Assembly: GCF_013391475.1 (NCBI RefSeq)
Contig: NZ_JACBAZ010000001.1
Location: forward strand, 640,377 to 704,376
Origin: Oceaniferula marina
GTDB lineage: Bacteria; Verrucomicrobiota; Verrucomicrobiia; Verrucomicrobiales; Akkermansiaceae
Length of the DNA: 64,000 nt
Direction of reading: 5' to 3'
The position numbers were made by a program, and so were the translations under genes. Below are positions 1 to 9,402 of the stretch, piece by piece. The notes under the pieces were generated by a model, which saw nothing but the letters and a program-made list of their open reading frames with translations, was not told where the DNA came from and ran no database searches. The first letter of the stretch is position 1; the number at the start of each line of letters is the position of its first letter.

Positions 1-1425
1 CTCAACCGGTTGGTGAGTCGGACCATCTTCACCGACACCAACTGAATCATGGGTCAGAATATACGTCACAGGCAACTTGGCCAAGGCGGCCACCCGCACC
101 GACGGGCGAAGGTAATCGGCAAATACCGCAAACGTGGCACAGGAAATCCGGAACAATCCATCGTAAGCAATCCCGTTACACATGGCGGCCATCGCGTGTT
201 CACGGATACCGAACCAGATATTGCGTCCGGTAAAGTCATCCGCCCCAAAATCACCACCATCCTTGATGTAGTTCTTGGTCGATCCATAAAGATCAGCAGA
301 ACCTGTCAATAGGTTGGGCATGGCGGCAGCCACCGACTGAATCACCTCACCTCCTGATGCCCGGGTTGCTCCGTTGTAGTCGCTCGCAAATTCGGGAATC
401 CGGTCAAGCAAATCACTCGGAACAGCACCGGAAATGCCATCGGCCAGTTCAGCGGCCAATGCTGGATTCGCCTCTTTCCATGCGGAGTAGGTTCCATTCC
501 ATGCATCAAAATCCGAAACCAACGCTGCCTGATGGTCAGCAAAAAAGGCTTTCACTTCGTCAGAAACATAAAACGTCTGCTCGGGCAAGCCGAGTCCGGC
601 CCGGGCCGTTTCAGCAAAATTCGCACCACCCTCACCATGTCCCTTGGCCGTCCCGGCAACCTCCGGGATCCCCCGGCCGATTTCCGTCTTGGCAATGATC
701 ACCTTCGGGCGACCATTGTCGTCAGCCTTGGCCTGGGCCAGGCTGGATGCAATTTGTTCAAGGTTGTGGCCGTCGATCGTCACGGCGTCCCACCCTTGGG
801 ATGTGAAATACGCTTCAGCGTCCTCGCTTTGCGTCACATCAGCCATCGCATCGAGTGTCACATCGTTGCTATCGTAAATTAAAACCAGATTATCGAGGCG
901 ATTGTGGCCGGCATAGGCAATCGCCTCGCGAGCTACACCCTCCTGAAGGCAACCGTCACCGAGCAGTCCAAACACATGGTGGTCAAAAATCGTGTGTTCT
1001 GAAGTATTGTATTTTGCGGCAGCAGCCTTGCCACTCATCGCGTATCCCACGGCATTGGCAACACCCTGCCCCAGCGGTCCGGTTGTGGCTTCCACTCCCG
1101 GGGTTTCCTCAAACTCGGGGTGACCCGGTGTGATGCTGTGCAACTTTCGAAACGCTTTGACGTCATCAATCCCCACAGCGTATCCCGCCAAGTGAAGCCA
1201 ACTATAGAGAAACATCGATCCGTGCCCGGCCGATAAAATCAGGCGATCACGGTTCAACCATTTTGGGGCATCCGCTTGATATCGAAGCGACCCACCAAAA
1301 AGCACAGCCCCGATCTCGGCACACCCCAAAGGGAGTCCCAAATGACCCGAGGAACAGGCGTTAACTGCGTCGATAGCGAGGCCCCGGGCCTCATTGGCTG
1401 CTTGAGCGAGAATGTGCTGATTCAT
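1..1425 (-). CDS. tkt: transketolase, C-terminal part missing at window edge
   Basis: Transketolase transfers two-carbon ketol units in the non-oxidative pentose phosphate pathway using thiamine diphosphate. The reading frame is open from the ATG at 1425 to base 1, giving 475 codons of a protein usually about 660 residues long. The N-terminal half shows S-G-H-L-G-L-P-L-G, typical of the substrate/cofactor pocket, and the thiamine-diphosphate motif G-D-G-C-L-Q-E-G followed about 25 residues later by Y-D-S-N-D. The visible end contains the start of the pyrimidine-binding domain ([13 protein letters not shown]) and [18 protein letters not shown]. The gene is divergent from hisG, with about 175 bases between them. 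The identification is firm; only the last quarter cannot be checked. Confidence 0.95.
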   Translation of the reverse strand, partial: MNQHILAQAANEARGLAIDAVNACSSGHLGLPLGCAEIGAVLFGGSLRYQADAPKWLNRDRLILSAGHGSMFLYSWLHLAGYAVGIDDVKAFRKLHSITPGHPEFEETPGVEATTGPLGQGVANAVGYAMSGKAAAAKYNTSEHTIFDHHVFGLLGDGCLQEGVAREAIAYAGHNRLDNLVLIYDSNDVTLDAMADVTQSEDAEAYFTSQGWDAVTIDGHNLEQIASSLAQAKADDNGRPKVIIAKTEIGRGIPEVAGTAKGHGEGGANFAETARAGLGLPEQTFYVSDEVKAFFADHQAALVSDFDAWNGTYSAWKEANPALAAELADGISGAVPSDLLDRIPEFASDYNGATRASGGEVIQSVAAAMPNLLTGSADLYGSTKNYIKDGGDFGADDFTGRNIWFGIREHAMAAMCNGIAYDGLFRISCATFAVFADYLRPSVRVAALAKLPVTYILTHDSVGVGEDGPTHQPVE

Positions 1426-1599
1426 GTCGCGCGAAGAATCCACATCCGAGGCCTATCCCGCAAGCATGAAACACGTCAAATCCCCTAAAATCCGCGATAT
1501 TGATAAATTTTGACATATTTATTCCAGAAATAGAAAGTTTCGCGTTGATTCCTGCCATTTTGAAGCTAAACAAGCCGCCCGCAGACACCGAATCATACC

Positions 1600-2475
1600 A
1601 TGTCTCAGAAACTTAAAATCGCACTTCCAAAAGGCTCACTCCAGAATCCTACGATTCAACTCCTGGAGCAGGCCGGATTCAACGTCTATATGTCCGACCG
1701 CGGACTACGACCAAACTCCAATGATGGCGAACTCGATATCTACTTGATCCGAGCTCAGGAAATCGGCCGCTACATGGCTGAAGGATTTATCGACTGTGGT
1801 ATCACTGGTTACGACTGGGCATCCGCCCATGAAGAAAACCTCGTCGACCTCGCCGAACTCCCCTACTCACGAGCAACCGTCCGCCCAACCAAGTGGGTGC
1901 TCGTTGTTCCCGAAGACTCTCCGATTCAAAGCGTGCAGGACCTCGAAGGCAAACGCATCGCGACCGAAGGGGTTGAAATCACCCAGAATTACCTCAAACA
2001 CAACGGCGTCAACGCCCATGTGGAATATTCCTGGGGTGCTACCGAAGTCAAAGTGCCCGACCTCGTGGACGCAATCGTCGACGTCACGGAAACCGGATCC
2101 TCGATCCGAGCCAACAACCTGCGGATCGTCGATACCCTGTTAACCTCATTCCCCCACTTCTACAGCTCAAAACAAGCCTACTCCGACGAGTGGAAAAAAG
2201 CCAAAATGGACCGTATGGTGCTGATGGTTAAAGCAGCTCTCGAAGCACGCGGAAAAGTGGGCTTGAAAATGAACCTTCCGGAAAAATCCTTGCAGGAAGT
2301 CATTGAGAAACTACCTTCTCTGCGTCGCCCGACGATCGCACGCCTCGCCGAGGACGGCTGGGTCGCCATCGAAACCATCATTGAGGACAAGGTGGCCCGC
2401 CACCTGATCCCGGATCTGAAGGAACTCGGAGCCGAAGGCATCATCGAATACCCCCTCACGAAAATCGTCCCGTGA
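1600..2475 (+). CDS. hisG: ATP phosphoribosyltransferase, long (self-regulated) form
   Basis: HisG joins ATP and PRPP in the first, feedback-controlled step of histidine synthesis. The 291-residue length fits the long family with a C-terminal regulatory ACT-like domain (about residues 210-291), so no HisZ partner is expected. The N-terminus (K-I-A-L-P-K-G-S-L), D-I-Y-L-I-R-A-Q-E-I and the PRPP-binding stretch I-V-D-V-T-E-T-G-S-S-I-R-A-N-N-L match the family. No other his genes are nearby, so the pathway is dispersed in this genome. The gene precedes a tiny basic-protein gene 73 bases downstream, and both may share the terminator at 2691-2723. Confidence 0.96.
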   Translation: MSQKLKIALPKGSLQNPTIQLLEQAGFNVYMSDRGLRPNSNDGELDIYLIRAQEIGRYMAEGFIDCGITGYDWASAHEENLVDLAELPYSRATVRPTKWVLVVPEDSPIQSVQDLEGKRIATEGVEITQNYLKHNGVNAHVEYSWGATEVKVPDLVDAIVDVTETGSSIRANNLRIVDTLLTSFPHFYSSKQAYSDEWKKAKMDRMVLMVKAALEARGKVGLKMNLPEKSLQEVIEKLPSLRRPTIARLAEDGWVAIETIIEDKVARHLIPDLKELGAEGIIEYPLTKIVP

Positions 2476-2548
2476 GAATAAACTCAGGACAAACACGAAT
2501 CTCCAGCAACCGCTGACCAACCCAAACGAAACAACCACCAATAGAACT

Positions 2549-2653
2549 ATGGGAAGTCTAAAAAAACGTCGTAAGACGAAAATCACCAAGCATAAGCGCA
2601 AAAAGCGCATGAAGGCAAATCGTCATAAGAAGCGCCTTCGTTACAAGTCCTAG
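2549..2653 (+). CDS. 34-residue AURKAIP1/COX24-domain (mS38-like) basic protein
   Basis: The ATG at 2549 opens a 34-codon frame ending in TAG at 2651-2653. The product starts M-G-S-L-K-K-R-R-K and about 60 percent of its residues are Lys, Arg or His, with the core K-H-K-R-K-K-R and N-R-H-K-K-R. This is the pattern of the bacterial AURKAIP1/COX24-domain proteins, relatives of mitochondrial ribosomal protein mS38 and of the small mycobacterial protein bS22. The likely role is binding small-subunit rRNA, which is family inference. It lies between hisG and a strong terminator. Its extreme size means automatic gene calling easily misses it. Confidence 0.85.
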   Translation: MGSLKKRRKTKITKHKRKKRMKANRHKKRLRYKS

Positions 2654-2690
2654 TAAGACGAGCTTCCCGCTTGTCTTACAACGACTGCAG

Positions 2691-2723
2691 AAAGGGATGC
2701 CGCCTCGCGCGGTATCCCTTTTT
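2691..2723 (+). terminator. intrinsic terminator after the hisG / COX24-like unit
   Basis: A GC-rich hairpin, arms GGGATGCCGC and GCGGTATCCC with one G-T pair and a short loop, is preceded by AAA and followed by a run of T. It sits 38 bases after the small gene's stop codon. Confidence 0.85.
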
Positions 2724-2999
2724 GTCCGTACATTTTTCCTCCCTTTTAATACCAAGCAGTAAACAGACGGGACGATAGCCGAGATGAATGAGTTCTTTGG
2801 TAAGGCGCGACGAAGGAATGGTGCAGGCACCATGACTAAGGAGAAACAAAGCCAAAGGAGTCATTCATCCGGAACTCTCATGGATCACACAGTGCTTTTC
2901 CACATAGCTCAACAACGATCAATCGTCTCGTCTGTTTTGCGGAGTGGTACTAGTTCAATACTTCCGTTAAGCCATCAGCAAAAATGGCTCACGACGATC
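2724..2999. other. intergenic region with a long imperfect inverted repeat
   Basis: No convincing gene is present. An 89-codon frame from 2784 has no recognisable family and reads into recN on the opposite strand. The region contains an imperfect inverted repeat: an 18-base arm at 2783-2800 pairs with 2852-2869 at 16 of 18 positions, and a central palindrome ATGGTGCAGGCACCAT lies at 2818-2833. Confidence 0.6.
2783..2869. repeat. 87-bp imperfect inverted repeat with central palindrome
   Basis: Outer arms of 18 bases (2783-2800 and 2852-2869) are complementary with two mismatches. The centre (2818-2833) is a palindrome with 7-base arms and a 2-base middle. No T-run follows, so it is not a standard terminator. 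It could be a dispersed intergenic repeat or encode a structured RNA; the sequence alone does not decide. Confidence 0.6.
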
Positions 3000-4643
3000 T
3001 CACGCAAGCAAGCTCTCGGCCATGGCGCGAACCTCGCCACCTCCACCGCCTAACATCCTGACCATTTCATCGATGCGCCCTTCACCATCAACTTCTTCGA
3101 GTCGGGAGAAAGTTCGGTCACCTTCGACGTCCTTACTCACCACAAAGTGGCGGGACGCCATTGCAGCAACCTGAGGAAAATGCGTGATGGCAACCACCTG
3201 GTGACGTTCACCGAGTCGGGCCATTTTTTCGCCTACGGCACGGGCAATCTCACCCCCAACGTTGGCATCAATTTCATCGAACACCATCAAGGGAGTGGCA
3301 TCCTGCTTAGCCAAGGCACTCTTCACGGAAAGCATCACTCTGGAAATTTCGCCGCTGGAAGCAATCTGGCGCAATGGTTTCATCGGCTCACCTGGGTTGG
3401 GACCAAACCCGAACTCCACCGACTCCAAGCCACATGATTCCGGTTCTTTATTGGCGACCAACTGCACATCAAAAGCGGCCTGTTTAAAACCTAACTCTTT
3501 CAAATGCGTTGCAATCTCCTTAGCCAAACGGGGAGCAGCTTTTCGGCGGGACTCACTCATCGTCAGTCCGGCACGATCCAAGGCCTCACGTGCCGACGCC
3601 ACCTCATCCTCCAGTTCCTTCAGCCGCTCTGACCGGTTCTCCACCGAATCGAGCCGCTGGGCAATTTCCTGATGAAACAAAAGCACATCATCCAAACTTG
3701 GCCCATACTTACGCTTCAAGGTTTCGAGGGTATTGATCCTTTCTTCGAGTCGGAGTAATTCCTCAGGATCCGTATTCAAGTCGACAAGGTAGTCGCGTAG
3801 AGCCACTTCCATCTCCTGCAGTTCCATGGCGGACCGATCCACACTTTCAAGATGTTCACGCAATCCAGGGTCCAGCTTTTCCAGATCCCGGCATTGGCGC
3901 TGTAGTTGCCCCATGCGTTCAAGCAGCGAGTCCTCGGCCCCGGAAATCATCGAAGCTGCTCCGGATGCCAATTCCAACAAATGGGAGCTATTGGACGCCC
4001 TCCGATAGAGGTTTTCCAAATCCTCCTCCTCGGACGGATTCGGAGCCGCAGCATCAATCTCGGCCAGTTGATGACGGAGCAAATCCAGTTCACGCTCCCC
4101 AGCCATCCCCTGAGTCTGAAACACCTCGAGCGCGTCGATCCTTTCACGCCAGGCTCTCCAGGAGCTCTGATATTCAGCGGGGTCAACTCCCGCATAGGCA
4201 TCGAGCATTGCAAGCTGCCGATCTACCGAGAGCAGCCCTTGATGATCGTGAGGACCATGTAAATCCACCAGGTATTCTCCGACAGCTTTCAGCACCCCGA
4301 GGGTGGCCGGGCTGTTGTTCACAAACTGCTTGTTGGACGATTGCCCGATCACACGTCGGATGATCAGTTGACCATCATCGCAGACATCCAATCCGGAGTC
4401 CTCGAGAATCGCATTCACCAGCGGAGCATTAGGCAAATCAAAGACAGCTTCCACCGTACAGGTTGACTCCCCGGTCCTGATCAACGACTTATCCGCCCGT
4501 TCACCGAGAACCAGCTTAAGAGCTCCGACAATCACTGACTTTCCAGCACCTGTTTCTCCGGTCACGCCGACCAATCCATGGTCAAGCTGCCAGACAAGCG
4601 AATCAACCAAGGCGAGGTTTTTGATTTTAAGTAAACTAAGCAT
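3000..4643 (-). CDS. recN: DNA repair protein RecN
   Basis: RecN is an SMC-like ATPase that acts in double-strand break repair. At 547 residues the length is normal for the family. The N-terminal head has a Walker A motif G-E-T-G-A-G-K-S at residues 29-36. A long charged central region (about 150-370) is the expected coiled coil, with many Glu/Leu/Arg heptads. The C-terminal head has the ABC signature-like S-S-G-E-I-S-R-V-M-L and Walker B M-V-F-D-E-I-D-A-N-V-G-G. The frame starts at M-L-S-L-L-K-I-K-N-L-A-L-V-D, the classical RecN N-terminus. It appears monocistronic and diverges from the metallo-hydrolase gene at 4774. Confidence 0.97.
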   Translation of the reverse strand: MLSLLKIKNLALVDSLVWQLDHGLVGVTGETGAGKSVIVGALKLVLGERADKSLIRTGESTCTVEAVFDLPNAPLVNAILEDSGLDVCDDGQLIIRRVIGQSSNKQFVNNSPATLGVLKAVGEYLVDLHGPHDHQGLLSVDRQLAMLDAYAGVDPAEYQSSWRAWRERIDALEVFQTQGMAGERELDLLRHQLAEIDAAAPNPSEEEDLENLYRRASNSSHLLELASGAASMISGAEDSLLERMGQLQRQCRDLEKLDPGLREHLESVDRSAMELQEMEVALRDYLVDLNTDPEELLRLEERINTLETLKRKYGPSLDDVLLFHQEIAQRLDSVENRSERLKELEDEVASAREALDRAGLTMSESRRKAAPRLAKEIATHLKELGFKQAAFDVQLVANKEPESCGLESVEFGFGPNPGEPMKPLRQIASSGEISRVMLSVKSALAKQDATPLMVFDEIDANVGGEIARAVGEKMARLGERHQVVAITHFPQVAAMASRHFVVSKDVEGDRTFSRLEEVDGEGRIDEMVRMLGGGGGEVRAMAESLLA

Positions 4644-4773
4644 CCTACAAAAAGCTGTGCAGCTTCTAGCCTAATCATCGGCCCAAATCAATAGTGCCCG
4701 GACTAATCCGCCATCTTTTTTTTTACCGCTGCCCCACCTCTTCAGGATGTCCACATTAGCTTTTGCCCTGTGA

Positions 4774-5625
4774 ATGGAACTGTGCCAGTCTCTCAGCACC
4801 TTGAATCCCGATATCATTCTCACCTTTCTAGGAACCAGCACATCCACCGGCGTTCCGGTCATTGGCTGTCGCTGCCCTGTCTGCACCTCGGACGACCCCA
4901 AACTCACCCGAACCCGCTCGTCTATCCACCTGCAGACACCTGAGCAATCCATCCTTGTGGATACCGGGCCGGACCTCCGGGAGCAAGCACTGCGCGAATC
5001 TCTCACCCGTGTGGATTCCGTGCTCTACACCCACGCGCACCTCGACCACATCACCGGGTTCGATGAACTTCGAGCCTTTTGCTGGCACCGTGACGAACCA
5101 CTCCCCCTCTACGGATCCAAAGCGTGTCTCGATGAAATTCAACGTATGTTCCAATGGGCATTTCTCCCCAGCAATACCTACAAAGGCTACGTCAAACCGG
5201 ATCCTCGCATCACCTCAGGACCGTTCCAGCTCAACAAACTAACCGTCACGCCCGTCCCCGTCGTGCACGGTTCGGTCGAAACCCAAGGATACCGCTTCGA
5301 TTACCCTGGCTGTCCGTCCGCAGCTTACCTGCCAGACGTCAAACATATCCCGGACAGCAGCTGGCATCTGCTCGAAAACATCCCACTGCTTATCGTCGAT
5401 GGCCTCCACCATCGAGAACACGCGACCCACATGAACTTCACCGAAGCTCTGGATACCGCAGAAGAGCTCGGAGCCGGGCAAATCTATCTCACCCACCTCT
5501 CGCACGAACTCAAGATCAACCAAACTGAAAAGGACCTGCCGGCCAATGCGCATTTCGCCTACGATGGCTTGCGTATCCACTTCAACAGCCAGGACACATC
5601 GGCAACGGCCCAGCACCTCTCATAA
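4774..5625 (+). CDS. MBL-fold metallo-hydrolase, PhnP-like
   Basis: The product is a metallo-beta-lactamase fold phosphodiesterase of the PhnP-like group. It begins with F-L-G-T-S-T-S-T-G-V-P-V-I-G followed by Cys residues 32, 34 and 37, the structural zinc cluster seen in PhnP-type proteins. The metal-binding motif T-H-A-H-L-D-H is at 86-92 and further ligand candidates are V-V-H-G and Y-L-P-D-V. Family members hydrolyse cyclic phosphodiesters or nucleotides; the substrate here is unknown, and no phosphonate genes lie nearby. The start is uncertain: ATG 4774 lacks a good ribosome site and the conserved domain begins near residue 15, so TTG at 4801 is possible. The next gene starts within 35 bases, suggesting one transcript. 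Confidence 0.85.
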   Translation: MELCQSLSTLNPDIILTFLGTSTSTGVPVIGCRCPVCTSDDPKLTRTRSSIHLQTPEQSILVDTGPDLREQALRESLTRVDSVLYTHAHLDHITGFDELRAFCWHRDEPLPLYGSKACLDEIQRMFQWAFLPSNTYKGYVKPDPRITSGPFQLNKLTVTPVPVVHGSVETQGYRFDYPGCPSAAYLPDVKHIPDSSWHLLENIPLLIVDGLHHREHATHMNFTEALDTAEELGAGQIYLTHLSHELKINQTEKDLPANAHFAYDGLRIHFNSQDTSATAQHLS

Positions 5626-5628
5626 TCA

Positions 5629-7227
5629 ATGATCGCCCACTCCCATTTCCTAACAAGCATGAAAACCATCCCCCTCCTCTTCCTTCTCGGCTGCAGTATT
5701 TTGACGGCCAAGCCGATTGCACCTGAGTCTGTCGCCATTCTCTATAACAACCAGATCCCTGAATCTGAAGCCTTGGCCCGTCACTATGCCAAAGCCCGCA
5801 ACATCCCACGATCCAACCTTGTAGGGCTGGAACTCTCCAGCAAAGATGAAATCACCCGCGAGGAATACAACAGCAGCCTGCGCGACCCGATCCGGGCGCT
5901 ATTCGTCTCCCGCGGCTGGTGGAAAATGGCAAAAACCAAGGAGGGCAAAATCCTTCCCGGCCAAAGCAAGATTACCACGCTGGTCAGTATGCGTGGAGTC
6001 CCCTTCAAGATCAAACGTCAAGCGGTGAAGCAAACCGGAGAAAGCAAGCTTCCCAAGCATTTCGCCCAGGCCAATGAGGCCGCTGTCGATTCCGAACTGG
6101 CGATGGTCGGCGTGCACGATCTGCCAACACTCGGGCCGATCAACAACCCCTACTTTAAAAAAGAATCGTCCATCAGCGAAGCCAAGCTTCCCTTTCTCCT
6201 GCTCGTTGGCCGCATCGATGGCCCCAGCTATAAACTCTGCAAGCGCCTGATCAGTGATGCAGCCGCCACCGAAAAACGAGGACTCTGGGGAATGGCCTAC
6301 ATTGACCTCGCAAAAAAAGGTGGTGGCTATGTCGCCGGCGATCAATGGATGGAAAACATCGGCAAATTAAACCGCCAAGTCGGCATCCCCACAGCCATCG
6401 ACCGAAATAAACAGACCTTCACCACCAACTACCCGATGAGTGACGCCGCCATCTACTATGGTTGGTATACCACCAACTTCAATGGCCCCCTCCTCAACCC
6501 GCACTTCAACTTCCGCCGGGGAGCCGTCGCCGTTCACCTGCACTCCTACAGCGCCTCCCATTTGCGCAATGCCAAAAGCCGCTGGACCGGACCTATTCTC
6601 GAAAAGGGCGCAGCAGCCACCGTAGGCAACGTCTACGAACCCTACCTTCACCTGACCCATCATCTCGACATCTTCCATGACCGCCTGCTCAAAGGCTACT
6701 CACTGGTCGAGGCTGCCTACATGGCCAATCCAGCACTCTCATGGCAAGCGCTTGTGCTCGGCGACCCACTTTACCGCCCCTTCATCCACTTCGAAGGAGG
6801 AGGAGAAAAAGATGATTTCGACCGCGACTATCGCGCGATCCGGATGGCCAATCAAATCTGGAAAGACAAGCCCGAAACCATGGTGAAAAAACTGCGGACC
6901 AAGGCGGCGGAGCTCGGCAATGCGACACTCTACGAATACCTCGGCCTCTGGCACCGCGAACAGAAACAAAACGAGGTCGCTATCGCCTTTTTCCAAACCG
7001 CGAGTAAAAAACACATGCTCAGCGCTGATCGGCTCCGGCAATGGATCTACACCGCTGACATCCACCGTCAATCAGGCAACAAAGTGCTGGCCATCGAAAC
7101 TCTGAAAAAAGCCAAACTCATCATTCCGCAAATTCCGGAAAGCCAATCCGTCACCGCCCTGCTCAACATCCTCGACCCTCCTCCGCCGCCACCCGCACAA
7201 CAAAAAGCGAACGCAGCAAAACCTTGA
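5629..7227 (+). CDS. secreted TIGR03790-family protein with C-terminal TPR-like helices
   Basis: The family has no assigned function. The conserved N-terminal pattern is clear: V-A-I-L-Y-N-N-Q followed by A-L-A-R-H-Y-A-K-A-R-N-I-P, then a region with T-T-L-V-S-M-R-G-V-P. An export signal M-K-T-I-P-L-L-F-L-L-G-C-S-I-L-T-A begins at the second ATG (5659), making that a better start than 5629. Residues from about 415 to 515 look helical and TPR-like (Y-L-G-L-W-H-R-E-Q-K-Q-N-E-V-A-I-A-F-F). The tail is proline-rich (P-P-P-P-P-P-A-Q-Q). It follows the metallo-hydrolase by 3-33 bases depending on the start, so the two are probably co-transcribed. Confidence 0.8.
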   Translation: MIAHSHFLTSMKTIPLLFLLGCSILTAKPIAPESVAILYNNQIPESEALARHYAKARNIPRSNLVGLELSSKDEITREEYNSSLRDPIRALFVSRGWWKMAKTKEGKILPGQSKITTLVSMRGVPFKIKRQAVKQTGESKLPKHFAQANEAAVDSELAMVGVHDLPTLGPINNPYFKKESSISEAKLPFLLLVGRIDGPSYKLCKRLISDAAATEKRGLWGMAYIDLAKKGGGYVAGDQWMENIGKLNRQVGIPTAIDRNKQTFTTNYPMSDAAIYYGWYTTNFNGPLLNPHFNFRRGAVAVHLHSYSASHLRNAKSRWTGPILEKGAAATVGNVYEPYLHLTHHLDIFHDRLLKGYSLVEAAYMANPALSWQALVLGDPLYRPFIHFEGGGEKDDFDRDYRAIRMANQIWKDKPETMVKKLRTKAAELGNATLYEYLGLWHREQKQNEVAIAFFQTASKKHMLSADRLRQWIYTADIHRQSGNKVLAIETLKKAKLIIPQIPESQSVTALLNILDPPPPPPAQQKANAAKP

Positions 7228-7291
7228 TTTTGTCCACCCAGCCTAAGCTATTTTTCAAGCTGTGGCAGTGCCATCCTGATCAGGGCTCCAG

Positions 7292-8272
7292 CTACTCCCC
7301 GTCATCAAGAGGGATCACACGCCCGGCCTCTGTGCTGGCTGACAGCCACTCAAGCAGGGTTCCCACTTCGGCACTATCACCCCGAACCGCCTCCAAGGCA
7401 GCCCAGTCGATATGGGGCCGAGACTTCGCTGCCGCCACGCGGGTCACATCCAATTTTTCCATCAGAGCTTCTGTCTCACGGGGATGTGCATTCAGGATAT
7501 TCGCAGGTCTCGGGAGTTCATCCAGAATTTCAGCGGTCAAACCAAAAGTAGTCACCCCAATACCAAAGCTTGTGCTCAGGCGGCGGATGCCCTCGGCCAG
7601 GGCCTCATCCTCAATCGGAGCCGCATACACCAACTCACCTCCCTGAGCCCAAACCGAAGCACTCAAGGTCTGGAAAAAATCCTCACGATAGGTATCATGG
7701 GACGGTAAGATCCTCAGACGAGCGGCATGCAGACGAAATGGAGGTAAGCCAAGTTGGGATTTGAGTTTCAACAAGGGAACCGCTTCTTCATCTCCGTCAC
7801 CACTCTCCCAGTCGACGAGTAACATTTCAGGAAACTTCCACAAGTTGCCAATCGGAGCGTCCGCCTTAAATGGCTCACGGAAAGCAAAAGGAAAGCGCCC
7901 GTTGACGTCACACCACTTGTTGACGATCGCACGGAACTTGCGAATCCGCATCATCGCATGATCCACCTCGCCTTGATCATTTTGGATATCATCCAGGCGC
8001 CCTTGATACTGGGAAAACAATTCCTGCGCCGTTGAAAGCGCCGGTATCGGGGCGGTCCGCCGATAATACCCCTGCCCCTTTTCCACCTTCGCAATCGGAG
8101 AGGTCGGATCACAGGACATGATCGAAAAATGATAGCGCAAGGAAGCATCCGAATAGTTACCATCGAGTTTCAAGCGAATCAGTCGAATCAATTCGGTCCC
8201 TTTGATTGCCTCCTGGGGATTCGCAGGAAGGTAGTCGGGTAGTGCATCAGTCAGTTGCTTGCGTAGGCTCAT
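7292..8272 (-). CDS. uncharacterised protein with N-terminal winged-helix-like region
   Basis: I do not recognise this protein with confidence. It has 326 residues, no signal peptide and no membrane segment. Residues 1-75 look like a winged helix (short helices, then Y-S-D-A-S-L-R-Y-H-F, then a beta hairpin ending G-Q-G-Y-Y-R-R). Residues about 190-260 contain Y-R-E-D-F-F-Q-T-L-S-A-S-V-W-A-Q-G-G-E-L-V-Y-A-A-P-I and G-I-G-V-T-T-F, which resembles the C-terminal part of COG2958-type DNA-associated proteins, possibly nuclease-like. That resemblance is from memory and weak. It is convergent with the TIGR03790 gene (64-base gap) and divergent from the LolA-like gene. Confidence 0.6.
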   Translation of the reverse strand: MSLRKQLTDALPDYLPANPQEAIKGTELIRLIRLKLDGNYSDASLRYHFSIMSCDPTSPIAKVEKGQGYYRRTAPIPALSTAQELFSQYQGRLDDIQNDQGEVDHAMMRIRKFRAIVNKWCDVNGRFPFAFREPFKADAPIGNLWKFPEMLLVDWESGDGDEEAVPLLKLKSQLGLPPFRLHAARLRILPSHDTYREDFFQTLSASVWAQGGELVYAAPIEDEALAEGIRRLSTSFGIGVTTFGLTAEILDELPRPANILNAHPRETEALMEKLDVTRVAAAKSRPHIDWAALEAVRGDSAEVGTLLEWLSASTEAGRVIPLDDGE

Positions 8273-8470
8273 TGTCGGCGTATAATTGGCAGGGTGTCAG
8301 GATGAATCCTCAGGAGTTCCTTAAGAAGTTAGGTGGCTCCTGCCCCCATCCAATCCATAGCACCCGATTGCCTCAAGCATTCTTTTTAAAATACTGAAAA
8401 AAAGCCACATTTTGTGAATAACTTTTTTAAGCTTGTCGTCTATCAAGCAATGATGTGTTATTTTTCCAGC

Positions 8471-9232
8471 ATGAAGCGATATTTTACCCTCTCACTGATG
8501 ACGCTTGCCTGCGTCTTGCCTCTCAGCCTGACACCCTGTGTGGAGGCTGCTGATGATATCAAAGCGGCGATTCAGGCCGAACGCATTGTCAAAGGTGTCA
8601 GACTGGCAAGCACCTTGCAAAACAACGACCTCAATGGACATCTGCGTAAGAAGGGCAAACGCACACCGATCGGGCTGTTTTTACGCGGAGAAAACATTCA
8701 GTTCCAGTATCAGGAGAACAAAGTCTGGCAGGTTTACCACATGCGATTGAAACAGAACCAATTCGACCTGTTTCAAATCCGCAATGGGAAAAATGTGGCC
8801 TTTCCCAAGGAGAAACTTGGCCAGCCGATCATGAACTCCGACCTCACCTACGAGGATCTGGCATTCCGCTTCCTCTACTGGCCGAACCCGAAAATCGTAG
8901 GACAACAAAAAATCAAACTTCAGCCCTGCCATAAAATCCGGCTGGAAAACCCAGGTTCAGGAGGCCGCTACGATATCGTCTACATCTGGGTGCACCAAAA
9001 ATACAACGCGCTGATGCAAGTTGTTGGCTACGATAAAAAGGGAAAAATCCTTAAAAAATTCCACGTCACCGACTTGATGGATGTGGACGGAGGAAAGGGA
9101 AAGACCCTGAAAAAAATGAATGTGGAAACCTATAACCCGACCACGGGCAAGGTGACTGGTATCTCCTACCTCGAATTTAAAGAACCCAAGCCTGCGGCAC
9201 GCAAAGGACTCGGAGGCCCACCCAAGCGATAA
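8471..9232 (+). CDS. secreted LolA-like (outer membrane lipoprotein-sorting type) protein
   Basis: The start at 8471 is chosen because M-K-R-Y-F-T-L-S-L-M-T-L begins a good signal peptide ending V-E-A-A; the longer frame from 8414 would place 19 odd residues before it. The mature part (about 230 residues) is a beta-rich protein with S-D-L-T-Y-E-D-L-A-F-R-F-L-Y-W and P-C-H-K-I-R-L, features of the LolA_like group common in Verrucomicrobiota. A role in binding or moving lipids in the periplasm is family-level inference. The C-terminus is Lys/Pro-rich. The terminator at 9317-9353 follows. Confidence 0.75.
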   Translation: MKRYFTLSLMTLACVLPLSLTPCVEAADDIKAAIQAERIVKGVRLASTLQNNDLNGHLRKKGKRTPIGLFLRGENIQFQYQENKVWQVYHMRLKQNQFDLFQIRNGKNVAFPKEKLGQPIMNSDLTYEDLAFRFLYWPNPKIVGQQKIKLQPCHKIRLENPGSGGRYDIVYIWVHQKYNALMQVVGYDKKGKILKKFHVTDLMDVDGGKGKTLKKMNVETYNPTTGKVTGISYLEFKEPKPAARKGLGGPPKR

Positions 9233-9316
9233 CCCCAGTTCTTCGAGTTATACCATTTCCGCCGTTCTTTTGGTCGAATCGTATTACTCTACTCGCTCAT
9301 ACAAACCCATCCTGCA

Positions 9317-9353
9317 AAAAAATTGCCAGCCCCTCACGAGGCTGGCAATTTTT
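9317..9353. terminator. bidirectional intrinsic terminator
   Basis: Hairpin with arms AAAATTGCCAGCC and GGCTGGCAATTTTT around a 7-base loop. It has A-rich 5' and T-rich 3' flanks, so it can stop transcription from both the LolA-like gene and the convergent DksA-type gene. Confidence 0.85.
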
Positions 9354-9402
9354 AGGTTGGGCGCTGATCAAACTTCAGCACCTAACCCTCAAACAACAAA
9401 TT

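Noticed and set aside
2784-3053. 89-codon open frame overlapping the recN end
   Set aside because: No family resemblance; it spans the inverted repeat and the recN 3' end.
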